From contig NC_041775.1 of NCBI RefSeq assembly GCF_900090045.1, forward strand, positions 124,001 to 188,000: DNA of 64,000 nt. The letters are read 5' to 3'. The notes beneath the pieces were generated by a model. That model worked only from the letters and a program-made list of their open reading frames with translations, did no database searches and was not told where the DNA came from. A program made the position numbers and the translations under genes. The DNA is from Plasmodium malariae. Taxonomy: Eukaryota > Apicomplexa > Aconoidasida > Haemosporida > Plasmodiidae. Shown piece after piece: positions 13,941 through 26,554 of the stretch; position 1 is the stretch's first letter; the number at the start of each line of letters is the position of its first letter.

Positions 13941-16345
13941 GCTTAAATAATTTTTAAAAATACTTTTGAATCTAGATTTGCAGAGGGTTCGGTTTTGGTG
14001 CAATAAGCTACGCACCCAACTTCAATATCAAAATATTAAAATGTATATTAGTAAAAAAATTCCTTCTTTAAAGGAAGAGAGAAATAAAGCAAAATTTAGA
14101 AATGACTGTTTATCAGTTGCAAATTATCTAATTAATCAAAAAACTTCACCATCACATATTTACCAAAATGTGTGGTAAGATGTACTTAATAAATATTTTG
14201 AACATAGATTTGACCAGCTTTCTCAATATACCAAATTCCATACGATTTTAAATGAAAACAACAGAGATCTTTTAAATTTAATTTATGAGGTAAAAGATTT
14301 TAATGAAAATAAAAAAAAATTTAGAATGAATAAAATCCTTCAAAACCGGAAAAAATATATATACCTGTAACGGTGATCAGGATCTCAAAAAAATATTGAA
14401 CGAATATAATATTTGGATTAAAAATAAGTGGAGAAATTCTGTAAAAATAAGAAAATTTTCATTGGAAAAAATTTTAATAATCAAAGAGAGATCATAAAAT
14501 TTCCAATATCAATAGATGACTTATTGAGTCCTGAAAACTTTAATGAACTTTATGAACCTTCAATAATGCAACCTACTGAAATTGATGAAAATACACGAGA
14601 AGAAAAAAATAAAACTTCACGAACAAAAAGCCAAAATTCAATTGAAGATTCATCTAAGACTCAAGATAAAGCCTCACTCTAATTGGAATCATCACTCAAC
14701 TTGCAAATTTCAACTTCAGGCACATCCCAATGTCAAATGACATCTAATCCCCTAACTACAGAAAATCAAACTAAAGAATTCGAAGTTTCCAATTCTGCAG
14801 GTCCTGAATATAATGTTTCATTAACAGTATATACTTCTACATTAGATATACCAAATGATCCAGTCTTAGAAGTAACCCGAGTTACTGAAACTACAACATG
14901 GCCTCCCGAAGTAACAATCACTAAGTTATTTTCTCCCGTTCACCCTAAAATCTCTATAATTTTAAGCATCACTATTGGCACTTATTTTTCTATTTTTGAA
15001 ATAATGACATATTACATATATATTTAAAAAGCTACCACAGATTCACCAGGAAATTCATGTACCACATAATTTCATCTACATTAATAAGTTTTCTTGTTTT
15101 TATAATATTTCCCCTTTTTATTAAAATGAAATAAAACTAAATAATTAAAAAGATTATAAACATTTAATTGTTTTAATATCTCATCTTATAAATATGTTCT
15201 TAAATTGTAACATGCTTTAAGAGGGATATTTAAAAAAGAACAAAAGATAAGTAGAAGACAAATTAAATTATTGTGAATATTAGCTCCATCACATTCTAAC
15301 AGAAAAAGTAATCTTTCAACACAGGGCTATTCAAAATACCCAATGTATTATGATCAAGAAATTATAAAAAAAATAAAAATATACTAACATAAGAGAATAA
15401 GAAAATAAAAACGAGTTAAATAGATAAAAAAAAAGAGCTAAAACAACCATCGAAACAGATTTCGAAGTACTCAAATAATGCGAAAATAAAGAATGGGTAT
15501 CTAAAATATTGGAATTTTTAAAAATATGTCTAAAAGAGTTCACAAATGTGAAATATAGAACCTACCGTAATTTAACATATGATAAACTAATAATATAATA
15601 CAATAAAAATAACAATAATATTGAAATATGCAAAATTATACGGAATAAATGAATAGAAAGAAAAAAAAAGACTTCTGAAAAATTGAAAAATGAATAGAAA
15701 AAAGAAAAAGATTATTCAAAAAAAATTGAAGCACTAAAAAGGAAACTTTCAAATGAAATTCAAAAAGTTCCATTTTTAAAAACAGAAAAAGATATATGAA
15801 GAAAACTGATATCAAAAAAGGGTATACCCATAAAACGACACCTCGAACAGGCTTGTTTAAGGCATTAACCCAGAAATTATAGAATGTATGACTAATATAA
15901 AAATGAAGAAACAAGAAATAATATACTACTAACAAATATATTAGAAATGGAACCAAAAAAAACTCTATGATGTATTATACAGTTATATAAAAAAACTATC
16001 ACTAGCAAAATAGTATATACTTGCACTTATGACAGTACTAGTAAAATTCAGAAAAGAAGAGTATATAGAAAATAATGAATAATATTTCAATATTTCCATA
16101 AATGTATGTAAGACAAGAAAATTCATACAAAAATCCAGAAATTACAGAAAAAATAACTGCAACTAACAACACGCTTTTAGGAAGTGGTAAAAATAAGGAA
16201 ATTCATGACTACAAGGATCAACACTGTTTTCAAAAAGATATAGAAGATTGGATAAGAAAACATAGTATAAATTTCATAGCTTATGAGAATAAAGTACGTT
16301 AACCAGATTAAATAATAGAAAAGTATATTTTATAAAAAGGTTATT
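13941..16345 (+). pseudogene. STP1 pseudogene, heavily decayed second copy
   Basis: This is a full-length but broken relative of the STP1 at the left edge of the window. The ectodomain is split by stops. Recognisable parts include SVANYLINQKTSPSHIYQNVW (13966-14178) and a Ser/Thr/Glu-rich stretch with ISTSGTSQCQMTSNPL at 14428-15027, interrupted by a TAA at 14680-14682. The tail resembles the intact STP1 tail: EYIENNE then YFNISIN near 16050-16100 against EYIYNRESYFDISIN in the intact copy, and the final QKDIEDWIRK piece near 16230-16255 against KKEIDNWISK. Dozens of stops lie between 15100 and 16100. It is non-functional as protein but could donate sequence by recombination. Confidence 0.75.
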
Positions 16346-19300
16346 ACATATTCATAATATATGCCAACTATAATCAGTGGAATCATATTATGTTAGTGAA
16401 AAATATATTCAATATTATAATATCGGAATGGAACAAAAAAAAAAGAAAGGTAAACTAATTGATATATGTATAAGGGAAATATAAGCATGAAACATGCAAT
16501 ATGAAACGTACTAATTTAATTAATATTCCAGGTATATATAATTTTTTTTTATTTAAATATAAATAAGACAGTTATATTAATCCTTAATTTAACAAAAATA
16601 GAAAGATTTTAATGTGCATATTAGTTCCCCTTTATAAGAATGCTTTTAATTATATATATATATATATATATTATCGATTAATTTTTTTTCGATCTTTTTA
16701 AATAATTAATGTGTTTAAGGTTCTTTTATGTAATTTGTTATTTATATTTTATTATTTAATAACAATATAATATTATGTTTTGCTTTGCAGTAATTAATTT
16801 TTTGTATATTTAGTGATAAGATCATTTTTATTACACTTTAGGAAAAAAAATTTATTATATTCTTTGTTAATGTATTTCATTCTTATATTTTTATATAAAG
16901 ATACATTGTCGGTTCAAAAGAATATGTTTTTAGGTATAATATTATATAAGGATTTATAAAAATTCTATAAAACTAATGTTTAATTTAATAAATATAATGC
17001 ATTTTCTTGTTTATTAATAATTTATATGGTAATTATATGCATGTTATAGATAATTTCATAATATAGAGATATACAAGACGTTTAATTAATAACAATTTAT
17101 TATATTCCTTATTTTGTATCCTATATATATGTAAAAAAATATATATATACATTCAGGCATGTCTTCCGTGAGCACCTTATTTATGATTCATAACTTAAAT
17201 ATGTTGATTACTATATATACATATGTCATCTAAATTAAAAGACAAAAATAATTTTGAGCATTTAAAAAATATAATTATCATTATTCAAGTACTTCTAAAA
17301 TACAATTACAAAAAAAGGTTATAGAATTAATTTGCATATATATAAATATATTTACTCAATATTTTTTTTATTTTTAGATGTTTAAAAAAGAAACATAGTA
17401 TAATTATTCATATAGAAAATATTATTATTTATAGGTATTATATAATTAAAGGTATTAAAAAATTTAAGAATTAAGAAGTAAATCATCTTTATTTCAAAAT
17501 TTCTTATTTTATTTTTATTTTTTGAATAAATTATTTTTGATACCTTAGAACATATTATTAATATTTTTCCTTTTTTTTTTTTTTTATATTAAAATATGTC
17601 AATTTTTTATTTTATGTAATACAATTGTACGAAACAAAGAAAAAATATTCTTAAATAATTTTTATAAATAAATATATTTATTACATAAAAAATTAGAAAA
17701 ATCCTTAGTGTAATTTCTCTCAAATTTTGTATTAAATGATTTTAAAATAAAATAGTTATAATATAGTATTAACAATAAAAAATGAAGTAAAATAATATTA
17801 ATACTGCAAACTATATAATTAATTTCTAATAATTAAACCTAAAAAATAAAATTTTATATATAAACTATACTGGTAATGGAATTACATTAAGCTAAGTTTT
17901 ATCCATATTAAAGATATATTATATGAGAACCAAATCAAGTAATAGCTAATCACAACGAAATTCAAATATCAATTTTTGGTATTACTAAATGAACTGTATA
18001 CTACATATAAATATATCACAAAACTATAAATTTAAACATATTTTAAATAATTAACTTTATAACTGGAAAATATGAAAAAAAAAATTCCTTTATATCAATT
18101 TTATTGTTTTTAAAAAATAAAAACTCATTATGCATATTATAAGTACAATGGCTAATTATAACTTAGAAAAAATTCAAAATTTTCTAAACATGAATATTAT
18201 AAATATATTTGTTATCGAATTTTAATAATAAATGTTATTTCAATTAAACTTTTTTATGTACTTATTCACATTATACCTTACATTTTTTATTCATTAAAAG
18301 TATTTTAATATTATTATAATATTTATTACGTACTTTATAAATAATGAAATAACATATAGAAAACTGATTTATATATATCAAATATTATTTAATTAATAAT
18401 ACAAATATGAAAATAATTTATTTTTTTACTAACGTATACATATATATATAAATGAATAAAACAAATGTTTATGGTAACATATAATTTATTATAAACGCAA
18501 TAAATGTATAAAAGAGAATTCAACTTATTATTAATACTTATCATAGCAAAATATTTAATTAATAGGAAATTCATTAATAATATTTTAAGAAATATAAGTA
18601 AATAACAGTATATATATGAAATATAGAACTATTTGATAAAAATTTAACACTATATTTAAAAATAATGTACACAATTTTAATTAATTATTATTTACTATAG
18701 ATAATTACGATTGATTTTTTTTTTAATATATAATTTAACTGATTTATATAATTAATCTCAGCAAAGCCATTTTTTTATCCTTATATATATATATTCTTAT
18801 TATATAAGGTAAAATAGGAAATAATTTTATATAAATTTATCATTAAAGTAACATTAATTATGCGCTTAAATTTTAACATATTTAACAAATAAATTTGTTT
18901 TTTTGTCTTATATTTCTTTTTTTTTAATCACACGAAATTTAAAATAAAATATATATTTGTTGAAATTTGTAATGTAAACGATTTTTCTAATACTATATAA
19001 GAAAAAATTCTAAATTAATATTAAAGGTACATAATGCTCTTACAACATAATAAAATTATTTTGTATTAAATTATATTAAAAAATATAATATTAACTTATT
19101 TTACATAATTTTCTAATAAAAGTTACCTAGAATAAAAATATAATATATCATTCTTAAGCTCTTGAAATTTTTTTCATAAAATACATAATAATGTTAATTT
19201 GATATATTCCAAATGTGTTATTATTAAATAAATTTTAACTCTTATTTTTATTATTATAGATATTTTTTTTTTATTATAATTTATGTACTTATTGAAAATT

Positions 19301-19867
19301 ATTTTAAAAAAAATTTTTTCACATGATATAACCTTAGATGATTCTAAAATATTTTTCATTATATTAATTATAACATAAGAATTTAAAATAATATCCATTC
19401 AAAGTCAAATTTATATCTGTTATATCACGTAATTTTATTATTTTTTGTCTTATTCTAATATTTTAATATCCAAATTTACAAAATATTGCATTAATATACG
19501 TAGAAAATACATAAATATAAATATATTTTTTAAAATAGGATGTTTACAGCATGTACAAATGCAACAATTATATAAAAAATATATCGTTTGTACAATAATA
19601 TTTTATTAATTTTCGTTTTAACAATAATATATTTACATATAAAATTTACTTAGATATTTTTATTTAATATAATTTTTCTTTTATTCTATTTAATACATGT
19701 CCTAATTGACATTAATTAAAGAAAACTAAAAAATTTTTAATTTCACGAAGTGACAAAAAAATATAGGAAAATTATAAAATAAATTTTACTGAATATCACT
19801 AATAAATTATATCTGCTCAAATTATATTACCACAAATAATTAAATATCAATAAATAAATTTGACAAA
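16346..19867. other. AT-rich intergenic spacer
   Basis: No gene is recognised. The spacer holds a TA microsatellite at 16650-16672, a 15-T run at 17571-17585 and TA-rich stretches. It is the likely promoter region of the + strand exported-protein gene that follows, but I can point to no specific motif. Confidence 0.55.
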
Positions 19868-20634
19868 ATGAGACAAACAAATAAATGCTTCTCCTTTATT
19901 AAAGTTTTCTCATTTACACTATTAATATGGATATGCCATAATAACTCTGAGGTACAATAATAATTGTAATCCATAACTTCTCTACATGTTTTATAATATT
20001 TCATTTTTATTTTTAATCTAATATTTTATCATTATATTATTACTAATATTTTTTTAAATATTAAATATTTAACCTAATTTTTAGCCAACTAACTCTGGCA
20101 TATCATGCAATAAGAAATTAAACTTAAATAATACATCAATTCTAAGGACTAGAAGATTATTAAAAGGGGAGAAATATGAAATTCACCCACAAAAAAATTT
20201 TCACTTATATCAGAAGATTCAAGGAAATTTTCAAGACCAATATAATTCATTAAAATTTAAGGATAATTTTGAAAATTCCGATGATTATCTAGAAAGAGAA
20301 TATGGTGAATTAAAAGAACCATTTGGAACAAAAATATATAATTCAAAAAAAAAAAAATTCATTATCTAAACGTTTAAAGAAATTAGATGCAACCTACGAA
20401 AGAGTAGTAGGAAGACTATTAGGTATTGAATATGAAAAGTCAAATAAATTTTCATGTAAATCTAAAGAAAATTTTATTGTAACGTTGCTTAAGGCTTTTG
20501 CTCCAATTTTATTAACCTTTTTCTTGTTATTAATGTGTATCAGTTATAAATGGAACTCCGGTTTCTTTATATCATTTCTATTATGGATATTCTCACTGAT
20601 TTATATATGCGTTAAAGTAAAAAAAAAAATTTGA
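19868..20634 (+). CDS. Pv-fam-d-like exported protein, frameshifted at a poly-A run
   Basis: Exon 1 (19868-19951, 28 codons) encodes MRQTNK then a hydrophobic stretch with FTLLIWICHNNSE, a typical Plasmodium export signal exon. Donor GAG|GTACAA and acceptor TTTTTAG at 20078-20084 keep phase 0. Exon 2 starts at 20085. An RRLLKGE motif about 25 residues in resembles a relaxed PEXEL export motif. The frame then reaches a 13-A run (20345-20357) and stops at TAA 20367-20369. The family-like continuation (KRLKKLDATYERVVGRLLG, then two membrane segments and a basic tail, ending TGA 20632-20634) is one base out of phase. One surplus A would explain it, so either an assembly error or a young pseudogene. 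Exon layout is the same as in the gene at 40957. Function unknown; predicted export to the host cell. Confidence 0.6.
20345..20357 (+). repeat. 13-A homopolymer causing the frame break
   Basis: Thirteen adenines lie inside the coding part of the exported-protein gene. The upstream frame gives four Lys codons and then a stop within four codons; a tract of 12 A would restore the long frame. Confidence 0.85.
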
Positions 20635-23600
20635 GTAAGCTATCAATAAAAAAGTCAGTTATTTAAGAAAATTTTGAAACTTTTATTACAGTCATATCTA
20701 CATAATTATTCTTATAGATATTTAAATTGAATGCATATATTTTAATATACATGAAAATTTATACGTTTAATAATATCATATATATATATATATATATAAA
20801 TCCCCATTGTATATGTAATATAAAAATTATATTCATCTATTATCTAAAAAATTCGTTTAATATTATTCTTGTTTCCCCTAAAGTATATATATCATTTATG
20901 TGCTTAGTATATGTTCATATAATTAACTGTGTTATAAATACTATAAAAAATGTAAATTTTTAAAATATTACCTCTTTTTTTTATTGTTATTATTTTTTCG
21001 ATTTACAAATGTCCTAATGTCGCTTATATGTTTGTGCTTTAGTTATTTCATGAAGTAAAATTTTTTCCATTTCTTTTTTCAGGCTTATAATTCATTGTAT
21101 TTTTGTTCATTTTTGCATTTATATAGTGATATATAAGTAAATTTATAAAGATATAAGGTTATGGGTTTTTATAATTTTCCTCTTTACTTGATTTCATTTA
21201 GTAACCAAGTATATATGTACATTACGTAATAATTAGTATAATCTTTCTGAGAATAAAAGCATACTAAAACTTAAAGTATTTCAATTAAATATAAAATTAA
21301 TTTTATAATTTTCATAATTCAAGAAAACTATATGAAGAAATTTTAATTTTTCGGTTTATATATTTTGATCTTAAAACAAATGAATATAGAAGGGAACTAC
21401 TTCCTTTTAATCATAAAAACAAATATTATATCATATTCATTTATTAAGTATATATATTTATATGAACTAATTATTTCGTTTAATTTATCCTGTTATTATA
21501 TGTTTCCTAAATTCCTTTTTTTCCTTATGCTCCACAAGAATATGAAATATTAACGCAGAATAAAGTTAATAAGATGCTATATATATTTTTTATGAATAAC
21601 ATTTTTTTTATGTATATAAAGGTATATTCTCAATCGGTCTTTTCCAATCATACGTATAAATAGTGATTTATTATTAATAATAACAAATTTTTCATTTTTA
21701 TTTATTCTTTTATTGCTTTATATATATATATATATATGTGTGTGTGTATGTGTGTTTGTGTATAAACAGCGTATACATATTCATGTAAAAGGGTTATTTA
21801 TCTTTTTTTCTCATTCAGTATATTTTCCGTAAGATATTTCACCTATAATAATGACCCACATAAATTTTTTAGCTGTATTACTATATTTACAACTTTTTAA
21901 CTCTAACATTGTAAAACCTTATTTTAAATAAGAAAACTCATATGGATTGTATATATAATATTTTATAAACTATGGAAAGAACAAAAGTAAGAAAAAAAAT
22001 AAAACATTCTAAGATTTAGAGACAATCTTTATAAAAATTATATTATAATGTATATTATAAAAAAATATATATCACATACTTAATGAAAAATCTTAAGTTC
22101 TTATAAGTTAGCAGATATTCTCATTAATGCAGTTTACTTATTATAAAATTTTAACCCATTATATGTTATCTCTATCTGTATTTATTTGAATTTTTTATGC
22201 ATTCATACAATTAAAGAATCGCATTTAAATATATATTTTCTTAGTAAAGAATTTTATTTCCCCCATAATAAATATATTATTATATATAAAACATATTAAA
22301 TATATATCCTGACAACACTAAAGTATTTCTCTTCGATTAGATACCTTATATTAAAATATATTTAATAAATCACTGAATTTATTAGAATAGTTAAAGTATT
22401 ATTATGATGAAAATATGTTGAATATGTCATATTTTATGTTGTCACTTAATATTTTGCAAAAAGATATAAACAAATAAATAAAAAAATGTTCTTATAGCTT
22501 TTTCCATTTTTTCTTTTTAACTTCCTTATTGTTATTTTCTACTATTTGTATGAAATCAAAGAAATAAAAGTTAAATATGAAAAAGCGTATATATTAAAAA
22601 GTACACAATTGATAAGTTTCAACATTATTTTAAAACCAAAAGAAAATGAGAAAAAAATATTATTATTTTATAGAAATTTTAAATGTTATATATATTTATT
22701 TGTTTATATTCAATTATAATTCGTAAATTCATACTTATTATGTTATATTAATAAAAAAATTTCAGTGACTCTCTTTTTACTTTTTAAATAGAATTAATAA
22801 AGTTTATCTAAAAGTTTTTTCTTTATTTCTATTCTTCCTTTTTTTAATTACAATATTATAATTCAGTTTTTTGTACTTTGCTAATCATATTATCTGTTAT
22901 TATTATTTTTTTTTTTATATTATTTTTTAAATTATATGTATACATATATATACTTACAAAATATAGTAATAATAGATCTATTTGATAAAATATAAAATTT
23001 ATTTTGTTACATAATTATTTTCTACTGTTACATATGCCATAAAATTTTGTAGATTATAAACTTTCATTTACTAATTTGTATTAAATAAAAACTTTAATAA
23101 AATAATTATTTTTACTATTAAAACAAAATCTTTAATGCAGTAATAATATATATAATAAAAGTAAAGATTATACTTTTCAGATCTAATTATATTAATTATT
23201 ATGAGCAGGTAATACAATACCAACTGAAATATATATGAATCTTTTTACTATAATATCCTTGTAATACGTAAAACAAATATACTATCATATATTAATAATA
23301 TATTATTAAGAAAATAATTAGTTTTAGTTATTAATATTAACATTATCTATGTTTCAACAATTTTGAATAAATTGTATTATTTAGTTATTCTCATTTTATA
23401 TAATCAACAATAAATATAGTTCTTTTAAAGTATATTAGATTAATATAAATAAGGCTCTTTTCAAAAAATGATTATATTCTTTATCATATAAGATATATAT
23501 AAATTATATATTGAAATAATTTAAATTGCATATTACAATCATAGTAAATATATATGTTTTCTTTTGTTTTTCACACAGAATAGGAGCACAAAATATTTTT

Positions 23601-25620
23601 TTTAATTTACTTCTAATATCTTAAAACAGTGTGAGTATATTAATAAAATATTGTCTATAAAAAATTATAAAATATTAAAAAACGTAAACCTATAAATGTA
23701 TTTATGAATTAATATAAAAGTCACTATATCAAAACATCAATGCGTGGATTAACAGTGTTTATTCTCACAACTATTCTATATTATTAAACAACACTTACAT
23801 ATAAACATTAAAAGAAGATATATTAATGTTATAAATAAAAAAAATAAAATAATAAACAAAAAATATACATCGTAAAATAATTCCTAAAAATCATTTTAAC
23901 AATTATAATAACTATGCAACTATATTGACTTCTACAATATTCATCAAGAAAACGACAATTCGTTTCATATATGTACTAATAATAAAAACATGTTGTTTTT
24001 TTTTTTATTTATTACACTTCTTAGTTTTTTTTAAAAATATACTTAATTAAAAGTTAAATATATTTATATAATTAATATATAATAATACCTTTAATTATAT
24101 ATTATATTAAATATATACAAGCGTAATATATTTTCCAAAATATAATAAAAAAAAATAAATAATTTATTATTGTTTCTCAATATTCTTGAATCATATTTTA
24201 TTGTATATTATAACTAATATTATGTAAAATAGAAATAAACAAAAAATCAGAGGAATATGCAAAAAGGTTAATATTATGATACTATATTTCACAATTATTT
24301 TACTATTTTTATAAAGTATAATATGTATCACAAACATATTTTCTAATAGTATTTATATCATTTAACTTATAATGATATATTTTATTTCATATATTAATCT
24401 ATACTATTCTTACACTACATACATAAAATAATTGCAAACACATGTTCTATTAAAGGATTTAGGGCAATTATAAAAATTTTTTTCTTTTAATGTTAACTTA
24501 TAATTACAGTCAATTTATAGTAAGATCTAATTTATTGTGTATATATTCATATTTTCATTATAAATTTGTATATTTTATTATATCACATGTGATAAAGTAT
24601 AACATAAAACTTTAACTTCATTATGTGTTAGTATGGAAAGAATTAATTAATTATTTTACAATTATGCGATATTGTATATATTTCGAATAATATATTTATA
24701 TGCAAATGCATTTTTTTATTTCGAAGAAGTACATTTTTAATATAACAAGAGAATACATATTATCATATAGTATATTTATATATTTGTTAAATTCCTTCGT
24801 CATTTATATAAATTTTAATCCCAGTAATAATAACGATAGTGAATTTTATAAGGGACGCTTATATTGTTATAACGTATAATAAAAATTAATGGAAATAATT
24901 TGAAAGATATTATCTGAACCCTAAAAGAAAATAATTATTTAAAAAAAGAAAAATCTATACTTTTTAAAGATATTGTATTTATGTATTTACCGTATTTTAA
25001 AAGATTAAATGACATTCCTAAATATATATTCCAATATAATATGTAATTCATACGATTAAGTACAAAAATTAATTTATTTTCCTATGCAACATTTCAATAA
25101 AATTATATAATCCCTGAATGAAAGAAATAGGAAAACATATTTTCTCTGTAAAATTTATTAATTGACATAATATAATCCTGTTTTATAAATTAACACATTT
25201 ACAGTTAAAATATTTTTCTTTTAAACTATACAAAGTGTACTAATTTTACTATAATTCAAAAATTAAACGGAAAATATTATGGAATTTTTTTTTAAATTCT
25301 ATATATGAAAATAGAACACACACGACATACAAACATATTATTAATCTTTTTTTCACATAACTATTATCTAGATATGAATTTAATTTTTGTTATTCAATGC
25401 ACTTATATTAGAATATAACGCCATTCAAGAGTTTATGTAAGAATACATATTTTATCGTTTTATTATAATTAATTTACACATATGGTATTTCAGAAATTCG
25501 CTCTCGTATAAATGAAATAAGTAATTTTTTTTTAAGAAATCACGATATTGTGCAGTTATTCACTATAACTTTTTTTTTCATTTTTATGATAATTCCGTGA
25601 AATTATTTCTTACTTATAAA
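20635..25620. other. AT-rich intergenic spacer
   Basis: No gene is recognised in 5 kb. The spacer includes TA repeats near 20780-20798, the compound TA/TG microsatellite at 21720-21763 and poly-T runs near 22900. A short protein-like patch near 24790-24880 on the + strand (FNPSNNNDSEFYKGRLYCYN) may be a relic but cannot be assigned. Confidence 0.5.
21720..21763. repeat. Compound (TA)n(TG)n microsatellite
   Basis: A TA dinucleotide run passes into TGTGTGTGTATGTGTG. It is the clearest TG-containing dinucleotide repeat in the window. Confidence 0.8.
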
Positions 25621-26554
25621 ATGGATTTAAATTTGGACAACAAAGATTATACATAAAATAATAACACATGGTGTGTAACAACTTGTTCAAGTAGTATAGG
25701 TGATAATAGTGGTCAACCTTTTAACTGCAAAGATAAAATGGTTAATAAGCACACAACTCATATAAATAATAATTATTGTTCTAGTGTTTACATTATATAT
25801 AAATACATAAATTACCTGCTAAGTGAGCGTACATATTCTAAAAATGATAATTTGTTTATTTTATATAAACAAAATTCATCAAGTCATGATGAAGAATGTG
25901 TGAATGAAATAAAAGTAATTGTTCCTGATATTTTTAAAAATCTTAAAGGTTTACACAATGTATATAAAGGTTAAGGCAAATTTATTGATTATAAGATTTA
26001 TATAAATCTAATAATTGTGAGCATGCTACAAGATGTTATTTCTTTTATATTAAACATTACGTGGAAAGTGACGAAAATAATTGTAAGGAATTTTGTGATC
26101 AGTTAAAGAATTTTAAGAATGCTTATGATAAACAAATGAACAAAGTAAATATTGTCCTAATGTGCCAAAAACCTCAGAACCTAAAAAAAATTATATATTT
26201 GTTTCCAGTTAAGTAACGGCTTCCTTTTTACTAACAAATTTTACCTTATTACTTATATATAAGGTTAATAAAAATTATACATAATAATGAGAATACTGTA
26301 CCATAATTCGCTTAATTCGTATAATTCATTTAAAAAAAAAAAAATAAAATGAAATAATATTTTTTAGTATTATGTACGCATTCTTTTTCTTCCATATAAT
26401 TTACTCCAGTGAAAATTTGTTTACTTGAATGTTTATAAAGAGAAAAAATAAACGAATCTAACATGAAGAAGAAACAAGAGAATCTTTACAAAACACACAT
26501 AAAATAGTAATGAGGGATCTTAAAAAACTTCATAATATGAATTATCATCCTTAA
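25621..26554 (+). pseudogene. PIR pseudogene
   Basis: From ATG 25621 the frame is protein-like but has a TAA at codon 12. It continues with PIR-type spacing (CSSVYIIYKYINYLLSE, then HDEECVNEIKVIVPDIFKNLK) to a TAA at 25972-25974. Further on, in shifted frames, come CEHATRCYFFYIKHYVE and ENNCKEFCDQLKNFKNAYDK, then a membrane segment (TASFLLTNFTLLLIYK, about 26216-26263) ending at an AAG|GTTAAT donor. A tail piece at about 26400-26554 (HEEETRESLQNTHKIVMRDL, ending MNYHP then TAA) matches PIR C-termini. Whole-gene architecture survives but several stops and frame changes rule out a full product. Confidence 0.7.

Noticed and set aside
15331..15956. - strand open frames of 70 and 106 codons
   Set aside because: They are complements of the decayed STP1 tail on the + strand, Phe/Leu/Tyr-rich, and have no start or splice support.
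20727..20963. 78-codon open frame after the exported-protein gene
   Set aside because: It spans a TA microsatellite translated as Ile-Tyr repeats, so chance is the better explanation.
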